Positions 35,182-45,050 of a stretch of DNA of 64,000 nt are shown piece by piece; the first letter of the stretch is position 1, and each line of letters begins with the position of its first letter. This DNA comes from Lewinella sp. JB7. Lineage in GTDB: Bacteria; Bacteroidota; Bacteroidia; Chitinophagales; Saprospiraceae. The notes beneath the pieces are model-generated. The model had not been told where the DNA came from. It searched no databases and worked only from the letters and a program-made list of their open reading frames with translations. The stretch covers positions 1-64,000 of the forward strand of contig NZ_JANCTD010000002.1 of NCBI RefSeq assembly GCF_024297185.1. The letters are read 5' to 3'. The position numbers and the translations under genes were made by a program.

Positions 35182-35967
35182 ATGTCGTTGCTGAAGTTGA
35201 TCATTTTGGGCGGGCTCGCGGGAGCCGTGTATTCCTGCGAAAATTCCACGCCATCGGTAGTTACCCCCGCATCCCAACCCCCGACGGAAGGGATGGTCTG
35301 GATCGACGGTCCGGATGGCGGTTTCTGGATGGATCAGACGGAAGTGACCACGGCCCAGTTCGATGCCTTCGTGGCGGAGACCGACTACCGGACGGAAGCC
35401 GATAGTTTCGGCTGGTCAGGGGTGTTTTCCAAGGAAGAACAAGCCTGGCTGCCCGTCGAGGGCGCGAACTACAAATTCCCCGAGGGGCCGGAAGCCGAAC
35501 CCGCCCGCCCGAACCAACCCGTCACTCAGGTCAGCTACCGGGATGCCATGGCCTACGCCCGCTGGGCCGGTAAGCGCTTGCCCACGGAAGCGGAATGGAT
35601 GACGGCCGCCACCCAGGGGGGGAAGTACACCGCTTTTCCGTGGGGGAACGAGATGCTGCCCGGGGGGAAGTACCTCGGCAACTGGTGGCAGGGCCCCTTT
35701 CCCTACGCAGATGAAGTGCACGACGGATTTCCGGGAATCGCCGAGGTCAGGCAGTTTCCGCCCGCAGAGAACGGACTTTACGACATCTCCGGTAACGTCT
35801 GGGAGTGGACCGCTACCGACCGGCCGGCCACCGGTGAATCGGTCATTAAGGGTGGATCATTTCTGTGCAGCACGAGCTACTGTACGGGTTTCGACCTCCA
35901 GCAAAAACAGTATACGGCAAAGGACAGCGGACTGAATCACCTGGGTTTCCGCTGCATCGCCAAATAA
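35182..35967 (+). CDS. SUMF1/formylglycine-generating-enzyme-fold lipoprotein
   Basis: The 261-residue protein has a lipoprotein signal ending VYSC (Cys19) and an FGE-sulfatase domain: GMVWIDGPDGGFWMDQTEVTT-type start, PVTQVSYRDAMAYARWAGKRLPTEAEW, and the ending GNVWEWT, VIKGGSFLCSTSYC and GFRCIAK. True copper-binding FGE residues cannot be confirmed; in Bacteroidota this fold is also used in GldJ/GldK lipoproteins. A near-match -7 box TACTTTTA lies at 35150-35157, 25 bases before the ATG. No sulfatase is nearby. Confidence 0.85.
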   Translation: MSLLKLIILGGLAGAVYSCENSTPSVVTPASQPPTEGMVWIDGPDGGFWMDQTEVTTAQFDAFVAETDYRTEADSFGWSGVFSKEEQAWLPVEGANYKFPEGPEAEPARPNQPVTQVSYRDAMAYARWAGKRLPTEAEWMTAATQGGKYTAFPWGNEMLPGGKYLGNWWQGPFPYADEVHDGFPGIAEVRQFPPAENGLYDISGNVWEWTATDRPATGESVIKGGSFLCSTSYCTGFDLQQKQYTAKDSGLNHLGFRCIAK

Positions 35968-36369
35968 AAAGGAGCGGCTCCCAAATCGGGGGGCCGCTCC
36001 GCAAATAGCTTAAAGTCGATCATGCCGTTATTGAAGCCGGGCTGGTCGAAAGCGGAAGAAAGTATGGTCGCTTTTCCTCCTTTTCGGGTCCCTTACCCGG
36101 GTCGTTGACACAAATCTACGGCAAGTAAAACAGGGATAAGAAGCCATATCCACGGCACATTGCTACGTCAAATGACCCTATCGGATCATGAGACCCCGAC
36201 CCAATCGGTACAATTCACGGTGTCTCATATATCAGGCAAATTAATTGTGGCAGGCAGAATTCTGGAACAATAATATTGCGATTTGCGAAAATTCGCTTTT
36301 ACGGGTTTTGCCATGGCTACCGTTGTCAGAGAAACTATTTATATCCTCAACTTCGTGTATTTTTAACAC
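35968..36369. other. gene-free spacer with terminator and short hairpins
   Basis: The 402-base space between the converging SUMF1 and pbpC genes holds the terminator at 35971-36000 and a minor stem GCGAAAATTCGC followed by TTTT (near 36287-36302). The middle is more AT-rich than the flanks. I see no ORF, tRNA or known riboswitch in it. Confidence 0.5.
35971..36000 (+). terminator. hairpin terminator after the SUMF1 gene
   Basis: GGAGCGGC at 35971-35978 pairs with GCCGCTCC at 35993-36000, 3 bases after the stop codon; the inner TCCC/GGGG can extend the stem. There is no U-run after it, so it is a strong but atypical terminator. Confidence 0.65.
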
Positions 36370-38679
36370 TTACTTCACACGGTAGATCTGTTCGAGGCGG
36401 TTTCCGCGGTTGTCGACCAGTGTCAGTTGATGCTCCCCGGGGGGGAGGTCTACCTTAAGTTGGTGAAAAGTGCGGGTAGTAGTCAGGTACCGGCCGTCGC
36501 AGTGCCAGTACACTGTCGCTGCGGGATCGGGGTGAGCAACTTCAAAGTGAAGGGGTTGCAGCGTACCCTTCCAGTCTTTTGTGCGGCTGAGAACACCGGT
36601 ACCTTCGGGGTAAACGATTTGCATGGCGGAAGCGGGTGGGTCATCCGGGCTGCAATCTTCCCGCAGGGGGGGGAGTTCCCGGTAGTCCGCGTGTCGACGC
36701 CGGTAGAAGTGAGCCTGTACGGGAGGAAGTACGAAATAGGGAAGAGTGATCGCGTCGGGGTCGCAGGATACGTCCGTTCGGTACGACCCGTCGGCGGTCA
36801 CGGTCACCGGTCGGTGGTAAGTGCACGCGCGTCCTCGCTCCCCCCGTGCCGGTGCCCGTACGGACCGGCTGGGACAATAGGGGCCGGCCAGCAATCCGGA
36901 GGAAGTGCATACGGTGAGTTCCGTGAGGTCGTCGTAGGGAGGTTCAAACCAGTTGGGAGCATTGTGCCCGAAGCGGTCGAGCAGGCGAAAGACGCGAAAC
37001 AGCAGGGGGGCTGCCGCCCGCACCCCCACCAGGCCGGGGCGGCCTTCTCCGTCCGCGTTTCCGGCCCAGACAGTTACCACGAAGGCGGGGGTAGCACCCA
37101 CCGCCCATGCGTCGCGAAATCCAAAACTGGTCCCCGTTTTCCACGCGACCGGACGGCTACTCTCAAACCTGTGGTAGGCACCGCTTTCGTCGGGCCGGTT
37201 CACTTCACGCAAAGCCTCAAACACGGTATAGGTGGCGCCGGCACTGATTCCGTGGTAGTCCGTCGGTCGGTTGGCCTGCCGGTTGCCGTCGTAGTCCCGT
37301 AGTTGCCGGGCGGCTCCGACGAACCACTGGTGAATCTCCTCCATGGTAATTTCCCCCCCGCCCAGGATCAGGGATAAGCCGTAGTGTCCTGCCGGCCGGC
37401 TTAATTGGTTAAATCCGAACATCCGCAGAGCCGCATGAAAACGGGATACCCCGTATTGTTGAAGCAGGAATACGAAGGGGATATTAAGGGAGCGGGCGAG
37501 GGCTTCATTCGCCGGCACGGCACCGTCGAAGGAGGGGTGAAAATTGGTTGGTCGGAAGCTCTGAAAGTGCGTGGGGATATCGGGCAGCAGTTGTCCGGGC
37601 AAAACTTCCCCGGCATCCAGGGCCAGACCGTAGAGGATAGGTTTTAGGACGCTGCCGGGACTGCGGGGAGCTACGATCATATCTACGTCCGGTGCGTGGG
37701 TAGCGCTCAGGCCGGGAACGTTACCGTGGTAGGCAAGGATGTTTCCCGTGCGTACGTCACTGACCACTACGGCCAGGTTGTGCACCCCCCCGGCCGCCAA
37801 ATCCAGGTGAGTCGATCGGAGTAGTGCGCCGATCTCCCGTTGCAAGTCCGCGTCAAGCTCCGACCGGATACGGCCGGCCGACGGGCGCATCCGCTGCAGC
37901 AGGTGGGGGGCGTGGCGGGGGAGCGGCAGCGGATGCTGGGGGAGGGGTTCGAGAAGTGCCAGTTCCAGTCCTTCCGGCGTGAGGTCGCCGGATGTCACCA
38001 GATCTTTGAGCAGTGCGTCTCGCTTCGCGCGCAATGCCGCCCGGTTCCTCCCCGGATGGATGAGGCCGGGGGAGTTGGGCAGGACGGCCAGCGTGGCCGC
38101 CTCGGACCAGGACAGGTCATCCGGTCCCCGCCCGTAGTAGCGGCGGGAGGCGGCTTCCACCCCCACGACGTTTCCTCCGAAGGGCGCGTGATTCAGCCAG
38201 AGCGCGAGAATTTCGGTCTTGCTATAGCTTAGTTCCAGGCGGAGGGCCATAGCGGCTTCCAGGAATTTCTGCCACAGGTTGCGCGAGGGGTTTTTACGCG
38301 CCAAACGGATTACCTGCATGCTGAGGGTACTGCCGCCGCTTACAATTGTTCCAGCCCGGTAATTGGCACGCAGAGCACGGAACATTGCGATTGGATCCAC
38401 TCCGGGGTGGGTGGCGAAGCGACGGTCTTCGAAAGTGATGATGGCCGCCCGCAAGCGGGGCGAAACACTGTCGGCGGCCGGCATCCGCCACTGCCCATCG
38501 GCGGCAATAGCGGCACTGAGCAACTGACCGTCGCGGTCCAGCAATTCCGTGGCGAGCGGATCGTCGAATAGGGGATTCGGAAGGCAGTTTATCCACCACG
38601 TCAGCCCCGTTGCGCAGAGGAGTAAAATCAGACCCCGCTTTGACCAACAAAAAGTGTGTATGATGCCTTTAGTGAGCAC
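36370..38679 (-). CDS. pbpC: penicillin-binding protein 1C
   Basis: The 769-residue bifunctional cell-wall enzyme has an N-terminal anchor (about 15-33), a GT51 transglycosylase (Glu84 in FEDRRFATHPGVDP, GGSTLSMQV), and a transpeptidase with SPGSVLKP (Ser343, Lys346), SLN and KTGTSFGFRDAWAVG. The C-terminal BiPBP_C domain covers about 680-769. Length and order match PBP1C. The alpha-2-macroglobulin gene that often accompanies pbpC is absent here. The start is divergent from the radical SAM gene. Confidence 0.95.
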   Translation of the reverse strand: MLTKGIIHTFCWSKRGLILLLCATGLTWWINCLPNPLFDDPLATELLDRDGQLLSAAIAADGQWRMPAADSVSPRLRAAIITFEDRRFATHPGVDPIAMFRALRANYRAGTIVSGGSTLSMQVIRLARKNPSRNLWQKFLEAAMALRLELSYSKTEILALWLNHAPFGGNVVGVEAASRRYYGRGPDDLSWSEAATLAVLPNSPGLIHPGRNRAALRAKRDALLKDLVTSGDLTPEGLELALLEPLPQHPLPLPRHAPHLLQRMRPSAGRIRSELDADLQREIGALLRSTHLDLAAGGVHNLAVVVSDVRTGNILAYHGNVPGLSATHAPDVDMIVAPRSPGSVLKPILYGLALDAGEVLPGQLLPDIPTHFQSFRPTNFHPSFDGAVPANEALARSLNIPFVFLLQQYGVSRFHAALRMFGFNQLSRPAGHYGLSLILGGGEITMEEIHQWFVGAARQLRDYDGNRQANRPTDYHGISAGATYTVFEALREVNRPDESGAYHRFESSRPVAWKTGTSFGFRDAWAVGATPAFVVTVWAGNADGEGRPGLVGVRAAAPLLFRVFRLLDRFGHNAPNWFEPPYDDLTELTVCTSSGLLAGPYCPSRSVRAPARGERGRACTYHRPVTVTADGSYRTDVSCDPDAITLPYFVLPPVQAHFYRRRHADYRELPPLREDCSPDDPPASAMQIVYPEGTGVLSRTKDWKGTLQPLHFEVAHPDPAATVYWHCDGRYLTTTRTFHQLKVDLPPGEHQLTLVDNRGNRLEQIYRVK

Positions 38680-38688
38680 AATTTGTTG

Positions 38689-38695
38689 TACTTTG
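38689..38695 (+). promoter_or_regulatory. possible -7 box of the radical SAM gene
   Basis: TACTTTG, in the context TTGTTGTACTTTGC, resembles TAnnTTTG with one base missing in the spacer. It lies 44 bases before the ATG. A CCTTTAG about 20 bases upstream may be the -33 element. Confidence 0.35.
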
Positions 38696-38739
38696 CAGGG
38701 TTGTACAAATGGACGGCCGACCGTTCACAATCGAAGTTC

Positions 38740-39999
38740 ATGAACGAAAGAGTAGCCGAAAAATTAACCATCCTCGCCGACGCCGCGAAGTACGACGTGT
38801 CGTGCAGCAGCAGCGGAAGTAAACGTAAAAATACGGTGGATGGGCTCGGAAACGCCACGGGTATGGGCATCTGCCATACCTATACCCAGGACGGGCGATG
38901 CGTATCCCTGCTCAAGATCTTACTTACCAATCACTGCATTTTTGACTGTGCGTATTGCGTCAGTCGGCGCAGCAACGACGTCAAACGTGCCGCCTTCACC
39001 GTGGACGAGGTCGTCGATCTGACGCTCAATTTTTACCGGCGGAACTACATCGAAGGCCTGTTCCTGTCGTCCGGCATATTCAAGAGCGCGGACTATACCA
39101 TGGAACGTCTGGTCCGGATCGCCAAAAATCTGCGGACTGAGCATAAGTTTAATGGCTACATTCACCTGAAGGCCATCCCCGGCGCCACTGATGAACTGAT
39201 CCACGAGGCCGGACTGTACGCCGACCGCCTCAGCGTCAATTTGGAAATGCCCAGTGAGCTGAGTCTGAAGAAGGTTGCTCCGGAGAAGAATTACGCCGAG
39301 GTGTATCAGCCGATGAACTTCCTGAAGGAATCGATCACCGGTTACCGGGAGGAGAAAAAGGCCCTTATGAAGACGCCGAACTTCGCGCCCGCCGGCCAGT
39401 CTACCCAGATGGTCATTGGGGCCAGTCCCGAAACCGACAAGGATATTCTATCCCTGGCCGCTACGCTATACTCCGATCAGCAACTGAAGCGGGTTTACTA
39501 CAGCGGTTACGTCCCGATCAGCGACGACAGCCGCCTGCCCACGCTCTCGGCTCCGCCCCTACGCCGGGAAAACCGACTGTACCAGGCCGACTGGCTCATG
39601 CGCTTCTACGGTTTTCGCGCCGATGAGATTGTCGACGATAGCCAGCCCAATCTGGATCCCGACGTCGACCCTAAGTTGGCTTACGCGCTGCGCAACCCCG
39701 CCCTGTTTCCGGTCGACATCAACAAGGCCTCCTACGAGATGATTCTACGCATCCCGGGCATCGGGGTCAAATCCGCCTGCAAGATTGTCGATGCCAGACG
39801 CTTCCGCCCCCTGCGGCGCGAGCACCTGCGCAAGATCGGGGTAGTCTGGAAGCGCGCGCAGTACTTTCTGATCTGCGCCGATAAGGATTTCCGGCAGTTG
39901 GGTTTCGATCCCCTGGCCATTCGACAGCAGGTAACGTTCAACGCCAGTAAGACGGGAAGGCACGCGGCGGATTCGGGACAACTCGTTCTGTTCGGCTAG
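38740..39999 (+). CDS. putative DNA modification/repair radical SAM protein
   Basis: The 419-residue protein has the radical SAM triad C66/C70/C73 (CIFDCAYC) preceded by TYTQDGRCVSLLKILLTNH and followed by GLFLSSGIFKSADYTMERL and HLKAIPG, the pattern of the TIGR03916 family. A helix-hairpin-helix DNA-binding motif (DINKASYEMILRIPGIGVKSA) is near residue 327-350. It probably repairs or modifies DNA by a radical mechanism, related to spore-photoproduct lyase. The usual partner (TIGR03915, with a uracil-DNA-glycosylase-like domain) is not adjacent. ATG 38740 is chosen over the upstream one because it gives the family N-terminus. Convergent with the TPR gene. Confidence 0.9.
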   Translation: MNERVAEKLTILADAAKYDVSCSSSGSKRKNTVDGLGNATGMGICHTYTQDGRCVSLLKILLTNHCIFDCAYCVSRRSNDVKRAAFTVDEVVDLTLNFYRRNYIEGLFLSSGIFKSADYTMERLVRIAKNLRTEHKFNGYIHLKAIPGATDELIHEAGLYADRLSVNLEMPSELSLKKVAPEKNYAEVYQPMNFLKESITGYREEKKALMKTPNFAPAGQSTQMVIGASPETDKDILSLAATLYSDQQLKRVYYSGYVPISDDSRLPTLSAPPLRRENRLYQADWLMRFYGFRADEIVDDSQPNLDPDVDPKLAYALRNPALFPVDINKASYEMILRIPGIGVKSACKIVDARRFRPLRREHLRKIGVVWKRAQYFLICADKDFRQLGFDPLAIRQQVTFNASKTGRHAADSGQLVLFG

Positions 40000-40030
40000 G
40001 GTTCGTCCTGACTTGACGGTGCTAAAATGA

Positions 40031-40066
40031 CAAAGCCCCGCTGAAGCTAGCTTCAGCGGGGCTTTG
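40031..40066. terminator. 36-bp perfect palindrome, bidirectional terminator
   Basis: CAAAGCCCCGCTGAAGCT is followed at once by its exact reverse complement. It sits between the stops of convergent genes ending at 39999 and 40089. The A-rich and T-rich ends of the stem (AAAG, CTTT) would act as U-tracts in either direction. Confidence 0.85.
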
Positions 40067-40088
40067 CGCGTAGGGGGATCGGTCGGGG

Positions 40089-41420
40089 TTACATACCCTG
40101 CTCGGCGAAGTAAGACTTCTCAATCTTTTCTCCGGCCTGAACCTTCTCGATACGGGCTTTCATTTCGTTGGAAGCGTCGTAGTTGTCGCGGCGCGCGAAG
40201 ATTTCCTTAAGCGCGATCAGCGTGTTGAGGTTGTTCGGATCGGTTTTCTCCGCCTTCTGGAAGTAGGGGAAAGCGATGTCAAACTCGGCGTTGATTTCCT
40301 TCTCCAGCGCCTCGTACTTGGCCTGACCTTCCTTGCTGAAATCGTTGCCGAGTTCTACCAGCTGGTTGGTCATGTTGGCGGCCCGGTTAAAGTAGAGGGC
40401 GCCGAGGCTGTAAATAAGGGAAGCGTTCTCTTCGTCAACGTTCAGTCCAGCCTCGTAGTTACTCTTCGCGTTGTTGAAGTAAGTCTTGGCCGTTTCGGGG
40501 TCTTCATCCCGGGTGGACTGGTACAGGCGGTCGTATACGGAGCCGAGGGTAGCGTACAGACTCACGTTTTCGGGTTCGGCCTTGATGGCTTCTTCCAGTT
40601 TGTCGGTCAGCTCGTCGAGTTTGTCCTGGGCCAGGTAGTAGTTGATTTCGGTGAAGAGCAGCTGAGTTTCGTCGGGAAACTTCTCCCGGCCTTCCTGCAG
40701 GTACTTACCGGCCTGCTCCATATCGTCCTTACCACTGTACACCTTGTACAGACCGTCGTAGATGCCTACGTCATCGTAGCCACCGGAGTAGAGGGCGAGG
40801 AAGAGGGGTTCGGCGGCGTTGTAGTCTTCGTTGAGTACAGCGGACAGGGCAGCGTAGTAACGCTCGTCGTTCAGCTTGGACTCGTCTCCTTCGTACACGC
40901 TCTTTCCGCCGTTCTTGGTCAGGAACTCGTGGACTTCCACGCTGGTGTTAAAGGCGGCGTAGCTGTCGGCGTAGGACTTATCCTGAATGGCGTAGATCCC
41001 CTCGTTGGAGATGTTGCCCTGAAGGGTTTCGAGGCCCTTGAGCGCATCGCGCTGGCCGCCCTTCTTATCCGACAGGTTGTAAGCCTTCATGTACAGCTTG
41101 GCGGCCTTGGAGGCTGCCTGGGCCAGCAGGGGCTCGATGGGCTCATTGTTGGCCAGGGTACGGTCGGTCACGTACTGGTTGATCACGGCGGAGTAGATGT
41201 CCGCGACTTCGAGGTGTGCTTTATAATCGCTTTGGACGGTAGGGTCCTGAAGGGCGATCTGGGCGGCGTCGACGGCTTCCTGCAGCTTGACCGGGTCCTT
41301 GGTGGAGGTAAAGCTGCTATAAGCCTTGGAGGCTTCCTTCAGCTTGTCTTCGCCGCTTTGCGCGAAAGCTGCGGAGATAGCAAAGAGCGCGATGAAAGCG
41401 CTAAGCAAAAAATTACGCAT
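40089..41420 (-). CDS. secreted TPR-repeat protein
   Basis: The 443-residue protein has a signal peptide (MRNFLLSAFIALFAISAAFAQ) and TPR-like repeats throughout (for example DYNAAEPLFLALYSGGYDDVGIYDGLYKVY, shortened here to ALYSGGYDDVGIYDGLYK, and EPENVSLYATLGSVYDRLYQ). It is acidic and probably periplasmic. Homologues lie near gyrA in other Bacteroidota, but no function is assigned. 163 bases of gene-free sequence separate it from gyrA. Confidence 0.85.
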   Translation of the reverse strand: MRNFLLSAFIALFAISAAFAQSGEDKLKEASKAYSSFTSTKDPVKLQEAVDAAQIALQDPTVQSDYKAHLEVADIYSAVINQYVTDRTLANNEPIEPLLAQAASKAAKLYMKAYNLSDKKGGQRDALKGLETLQGNISNEGIYAIQDKSYADSYAAFNTSVEVHEFLTKNGGKSVYEGDESKLNDERYYAALSAVLNEDYNAAEPLFLALYSGGYDDVGIYDGLYKVYSGKDDMEQAGKYLQEGREKFPDETQLLFTEINYYLAQDKLDELTDKLEEAIKAEPENVSLYATLGSVYDRLYQSTRDEDPETAKTYFNNAKSNYEAGLNVDEENASLIYSLGALYFNRAANMTNQLVELGNDFSKEGQAKYEALEKEINAEFDIAFPYFQKAEKTDPNNLNTLIALKEIFARRDNYDASNEMKARIEKVQAGEKIEKSYFAEQGM

Positions 41421-41583
41421 GGCAATAGTGTTGGTTTCTGAATGATATGTGTCTCTCCTTAGACAGTTGATTATGGCGGAGGTAACTGCAAAACGTCGAT
41501 TGTCGACGCAAGTATCGTTAACGCCTTCATAAAGTTACGGGAACGGCGCGGGAAAGCCGGTGTTCGCAGCCGAAGTCTCGGGC

Positions 41584-44148
41584 CTATTCCTCCTCACCGG
41601 CGATCTCGTCCTCGTCGATACTGACCACGGCGACGTCCGCGATCGCGTCGTCCGGCTCCAGCTTAATGAGTCGTACGCCCTGAGTCGACCGACCCATTAC
41701 GCGGAGCGCTTCCATGGAGGTACGGATCAGAATGCCGGAGCGATTGGTGATCATCAGGTCGTCCTCGTCGCTGACCGCCTTGATGGTAACCAGTTCGCCG
41801 GTTTTCTTGGTGATCTTCATCGTCGAGACGCCCTTGCCGCCACGGTTCGTAATGCGGTACTCCGACCATTCCGACCGCTTACCCATTCCCTTTTCGCTGA
41901 CCACCAGAATGGACTTATCCATGTCCAGATCATGGTCGATGGTAACCATACCGACCACTTCGTCCTTCGGTCCGTTGAGCGTTATGCCCCGGACACCGGC
42001 GGCGTTGCGGCCCATGTTACGCACTTTCTCTTCCTCGAAGTGAATGGCCTGTCCCTTACGGGTGGCGAGGAATACGTGGCTGTTGCCCGTCGTCAGTCGA
42101 GCTTCCAGTAGTTCATCCCCCTCGTTGATGGTGATGGCGTTGACGCCATTGGTCCGGGGACGGCTGTACTCCTCCAGGCTGGTCTTCTTCACCTGGCCCT
42201 TACGGGTGGCGAAAATGACGGAATGATTAGCCAGGAACTCCGCGTCGGTCAGGTCGGCTACGCTGATGTAAGCCCGCACGTTATCGTCCTTCGGCATGGC
42301 CAGGATGTTCTGGATGACCCGGCCACCGCTGTTCTTACCCGCCTCGGGAATCTCGTAGATGCGCAGCCAGTAACACCGACCGTGCTCGGTGAAGAGCAGC
42401 AGGTAGTTGTGGTTGCTGGCGATGAAAATGTGCTCGATGAAGTCGGCGTCCCGGGTCTTCGAACCCCGGCTGCCCCGACCGCCCCGGCTCTGGGCCCGGT
42501 ATTCCGAGACCAGGGTGCGCTTGATGTAGCCCAGGTGGGAAATGGTCACGACCACGTCCTCGTCGGCGATCATATCCGTGATCGAAATGTCCGCCGTGTC
42601 GAGGCTGATCTCGGAGCGCCGCTCGTCGCCGAAGCGGGCGCGTACGTCCTGCAGCTCCTCCTTGACGATGTCGCGTTGCAGTTCCTCGCTTTCCAGGATG
42701 GCCCGCAGGCGGTCGATCAGTTCGCGGATCTCGGCGTACTCATCGCGGATCTTATCGATCTCCAGACCCGTGAGCTTCTGCAGACGCATGTCGAGAATGG
42801 CCTTAGCCTGCTCCTCGCTCATGACGTTGCCGTCGGCGACGATCAGTTCTTCGGTCTGTACTTCCCGGACCAGGTCGCCGAATTTATTCCAGAAGGCGGC
42901 CTTGTCCTCGATGAAGTCGCCCGCCATCAGGCCGTCTTTGGCCTCTTCGGGGTTGGCGCTGGCCCGGATCAGGCGGATCACCTCGTCCAGATAGTCGAGC
43001 GAGATCAGCAGTCCGATGAGGATGTGGGCCCGTGCGAGGGCCTTGTTGAGTTCGAAACGCGTGCGGCGCTGAATGACTTCCAGCCGGAAGGCCACGAATT
43101 CCTCAATCAGATCCTTGAGGTTAAGGGTCATCGGCCGGCCGCCGACGAGGGCCACGTTGTTCACCCCGTAGCTGCTCTGCAGGGGCGTGTACTTGTAGAG
43201 ATAGCTCAGTACGATGGAGGCCATCGCATCGCGCTTCACCTCGATGACGATCCGCAGGCCGTCGCGGTCCGATTCGTCGCGGACGGCGCTGACGCCGGTG
43301 ATCTTACCGTCGTTCACCAGTTCGGCGATCTTAGCTACCAGGGTAGCTTTATTAACCTGATAGGGAATTTCGCTGATGATGATGGTTTCCCGGTCGTTGG
43401 CGTCGACCTTAATGTCGGCCCGACCCCGGACCACCACGCGGCCACGGCCGGTACGGAAGGCTTCGCGCACGCCGTCCATGCCGTAGATGATGCCGCCGGT
43501 AGGAAAGTCGGGTGCCTTTACGAACTCCATGAGCTCGTCGACCGTGATGTCGGGATTATCTACCGTAGCGATGATGCCGTCGACCACCTCGTTCAGGTTG
43601 TGGGGGAGCATATTCGTGGCCATACCGACCGCGATGCCGGACGCGCCGTTGACCAGGAGATTGGGGATGCGGGTAGGCATCACCGTGGGTTCCTTCAGCG
43701 TGTCGTCGAAGTTAAGTTGGTAGTCCACGGTGTCCTTGTCCAGGTCGCCGAGGATGCTGTCGGATATGCGCTGCAGCCGCGCCTCGGTATAGCGCATGGC
43801 GGCCGGGCTGTCGCCGTCCATGGAGCCGAAGTTACCCTGGCCGTCCACCAGCGGATAACGGAGCGACCAGTCCTGGGCCATACGGACCATGGTGTCGTAC
43901 ACCGACGAGTCACCGTGGGGGTGGTACTTACCGAGTACCTCTCCGACGATACGGGCCGACTTCTTGTGGGCCCCGCGGTAGCTCAGTCCGAGTTCCGACA
44001 TACCGAAGAGCACGCGGCGGTGGACCGGTTTGAGGCCGTCGCGCACGTCGGGCAGGGCCCGGCTGACGATGACCGACATCGAATAATCGATGTACGCCGA
44101 TTTCATCTGGTCTTCGATGTTGACCGGAATGATTCTTTGATTTGGCAT
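41584..44148 (-). CDS. gyrA: DNA gyrase subunit A
   Basis: The 854-residue type II topoisomerase subunit starts [20 protein letters not shown]. Catalytic Tyr120 is in RYTEARL. The quinolone region [17 protein letters not shown] keeps the sensitive-type Ser81 and Asp85. The C-terminal beta-pinwheel contains the GyrA box QSRGGRG. Six repeat blades follow and the tail is acidic (EDEIAGEEE). The ATG at 44148 is preferred over 44184 because it gives the family N-terminus. A near-match -7 box on the - strand (TACCTTCG at 44244-44251) may be its promoter. Confidence 0.97.
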   Translation of the reverse strand: MPNQRIIPVNIEDQMKSAYIDYSMSVIVSRALPDVRDGLKPVHRRVLFGMSELGLSYRGAHKKSARIVGEVLGKYHPHGDSSVYDTMVRMAQDWSLRYPLVDGQGNFGSMDGDSPAAMRYTEARLQRISDSILGDLDKDTVDYQLNFDDTLKEPTVMPTRIPNLLVNGASGIAVGMATNMLPHNLNEVVDGIIATVDNPDITVDELMEFVKAPDFPTGGIIYGMDGVREAFRTGRGRVVVRGRADIKVDANDRETIIISEIPYQVNKATLVAKIAELVNDGKITGVSAVRDESDRDGLRIVIEVKRDAMASIVLSYLYKYTPLQSSYGVNNVALVGGRPMTLNLKDLIEEFVAFRLEVIQRRTRFELNKALARAHILIGLLISLDYLDEVIRLIRASANPEEAKDGLMAGDFIEDKAAFWNKFGDLVREVQTEELIVADGNVMSEEQAKAILDMRLQKLTGLEIDKIRDEYAEIRELIDRLRAILESEELQRDIVKEELQDVRARFGDERRSEISLDTADISITDMIADEDVVVTISHLGYIKRTLVSEYRAQSRGGRGSRGSKTRDADFIEHIFIASNHNYLLLFTEHGRCYWLRIYEIPEAGKNSGGRVIQNILAMPKDDNVRAYISVADLTDAEFLANHSVIFATRKGQVKKTSLEEYSRPRTNGVNAITINEGDELLEARLTTGNSHVFLATRKGQAIHFEEEKVRNMGRNAAGVRGITLNGPKDEVVGMVTIDHDLDMDKSILVVSEKGMGKRSEWSEYRITNRGGKGVSTMKITKKTGELVTIKAVSDEDDLMITNRSGILIRTSMEALRVMGRSTQGVRLIKLEPDDAIADVAVVSIDEDEIAGEEE

Positions 44149-44312
44149 TGAAATTGGTTGTTTTAGCTTCGCTGCGGGTTGCAACGTAGAGCGCGTGCGC
44201 GGACAGCTTGTTAATCAAGGAAATCCGCGGTCCCGCCCGCCCGCGAAGGTACAAAAATCGTGCCTCAAAACCTACCTCAACCAAAGCTAATTTGACCCGT
44301 TAACTAGGGCAT

Positions 44313-45050
44313 ATGAAAAGGACGGACAAGGTGGTGAAACCCTACGGGCAGGAGGAGTCGAAGAAGGCGGAAGTAGGGCGGATGTTCGACGCGATCGCTC
44401 CCACCTACGACCTGCTTAACCGGGGTACTTCCCTGGGCATCGACACCCTGTGGCGCCGTAAGCTCATCGCCCAGCTCGATCCCGTCCGGCACCGCCACAT
44501 CCTGGACGTTGCTACCGGTACGGCCGATGTCGCTATCCAGACCGCGAAGCGCACCGACGCCGCCCACGTGACCGGTCTCGACCTGAGCGAAGGCATGCTC
44601 GAAATCGGTCGCCGCAAGGTGACAAAATTGCAGCTCGACGACCGCATCACCCTCGTACAAGGTGACAGCGAACAGCTCCCCTTCGCCGACGATTCCTTTG
44701 ATGCCGTGACGGTGGCCTTCGGCGTGCGCAACTTCGAGAACCTCGAACGGGGCCTGAGCGAAATGCGCCGCGTCCTGCGGCCCGGGGGTAAATTGGTGAT
44801 CCTGGAATTTAGTCGGATCCGCGTCGCTCCGCTCCGCTGGGCGTTTAATTTCTATTTCGGCAAAATTATGCCGCTCATCGGCCGTTTACAGAGCAATGAC
44901 CCCCGCGCCTACGCCTATCTCTTCGAGAGCGTGCAGGTATTTCCCAGCGGCAGACACTTTACAGCGATCCTTGACCGGGTCGGCTTCAACGACACGAGAT
45001 GCAAATCACTCACCTTTGGCGTGGCTTCCATTTACACCGCCAACGGGTAA
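44313..45050 (+). CDS. menG: demethylmenaquinone methyltransferase
   Basis: The 245-residue SAM methyltransferase (UbiE family) adds the C-methyl group in the last step of menaquinone synthesis. VGRMFDAIAPTYDLLNRG opens the domain; LDVATGTADVAIQTAK is motif I, followed by GLDLSEGMLEIGRRKV, GDSEQLPFADDSFDAVT and FGVRNFENLERGL. The last 52 bases overlap the start of porT in another frame, giving tight coupling typical of the Bacteroidota menG-porT pair. Confidence 0.95.
   Translation: MKRTDKVVKPYGQEESKKAEVGRMFDAIAPTYDLLNRGTSLGIDTLWRRKLIAQLDPVRHRHILDVATGTADVAIQTAKRTDAAHVTGLDLSEGMLEIGRRKVTKLQLDDRITLVQGDSEQLPFADDSFDAVTVAFGVRNFENLERGLSEMRRVLRPGGKLVILEFSRIRVAPLRWAFNFYFGKIMPLIGRLQSNDPRAYAYLFESVQVFPSGRHFTAILDRVGFNDTRCKSLTFGVASIYTANG

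Noticed and set aside
35968-36369. Possible small RNA, riboswitch or tRNA in the 402-base spacer
   Set aside because: No tRNA arms, no known riboswitch core and no second strong hairpin with a U-tract beyond the listed terminator.
42223-44151. 642-codon ORF on the + strand opposite gyrA
   Set aside because: It is antisense to an unmistakable gyrA. The sequence has no family pattern and shows the His/Asp/Val-rich composition typical of the mirror frame of a GC-rich gene.
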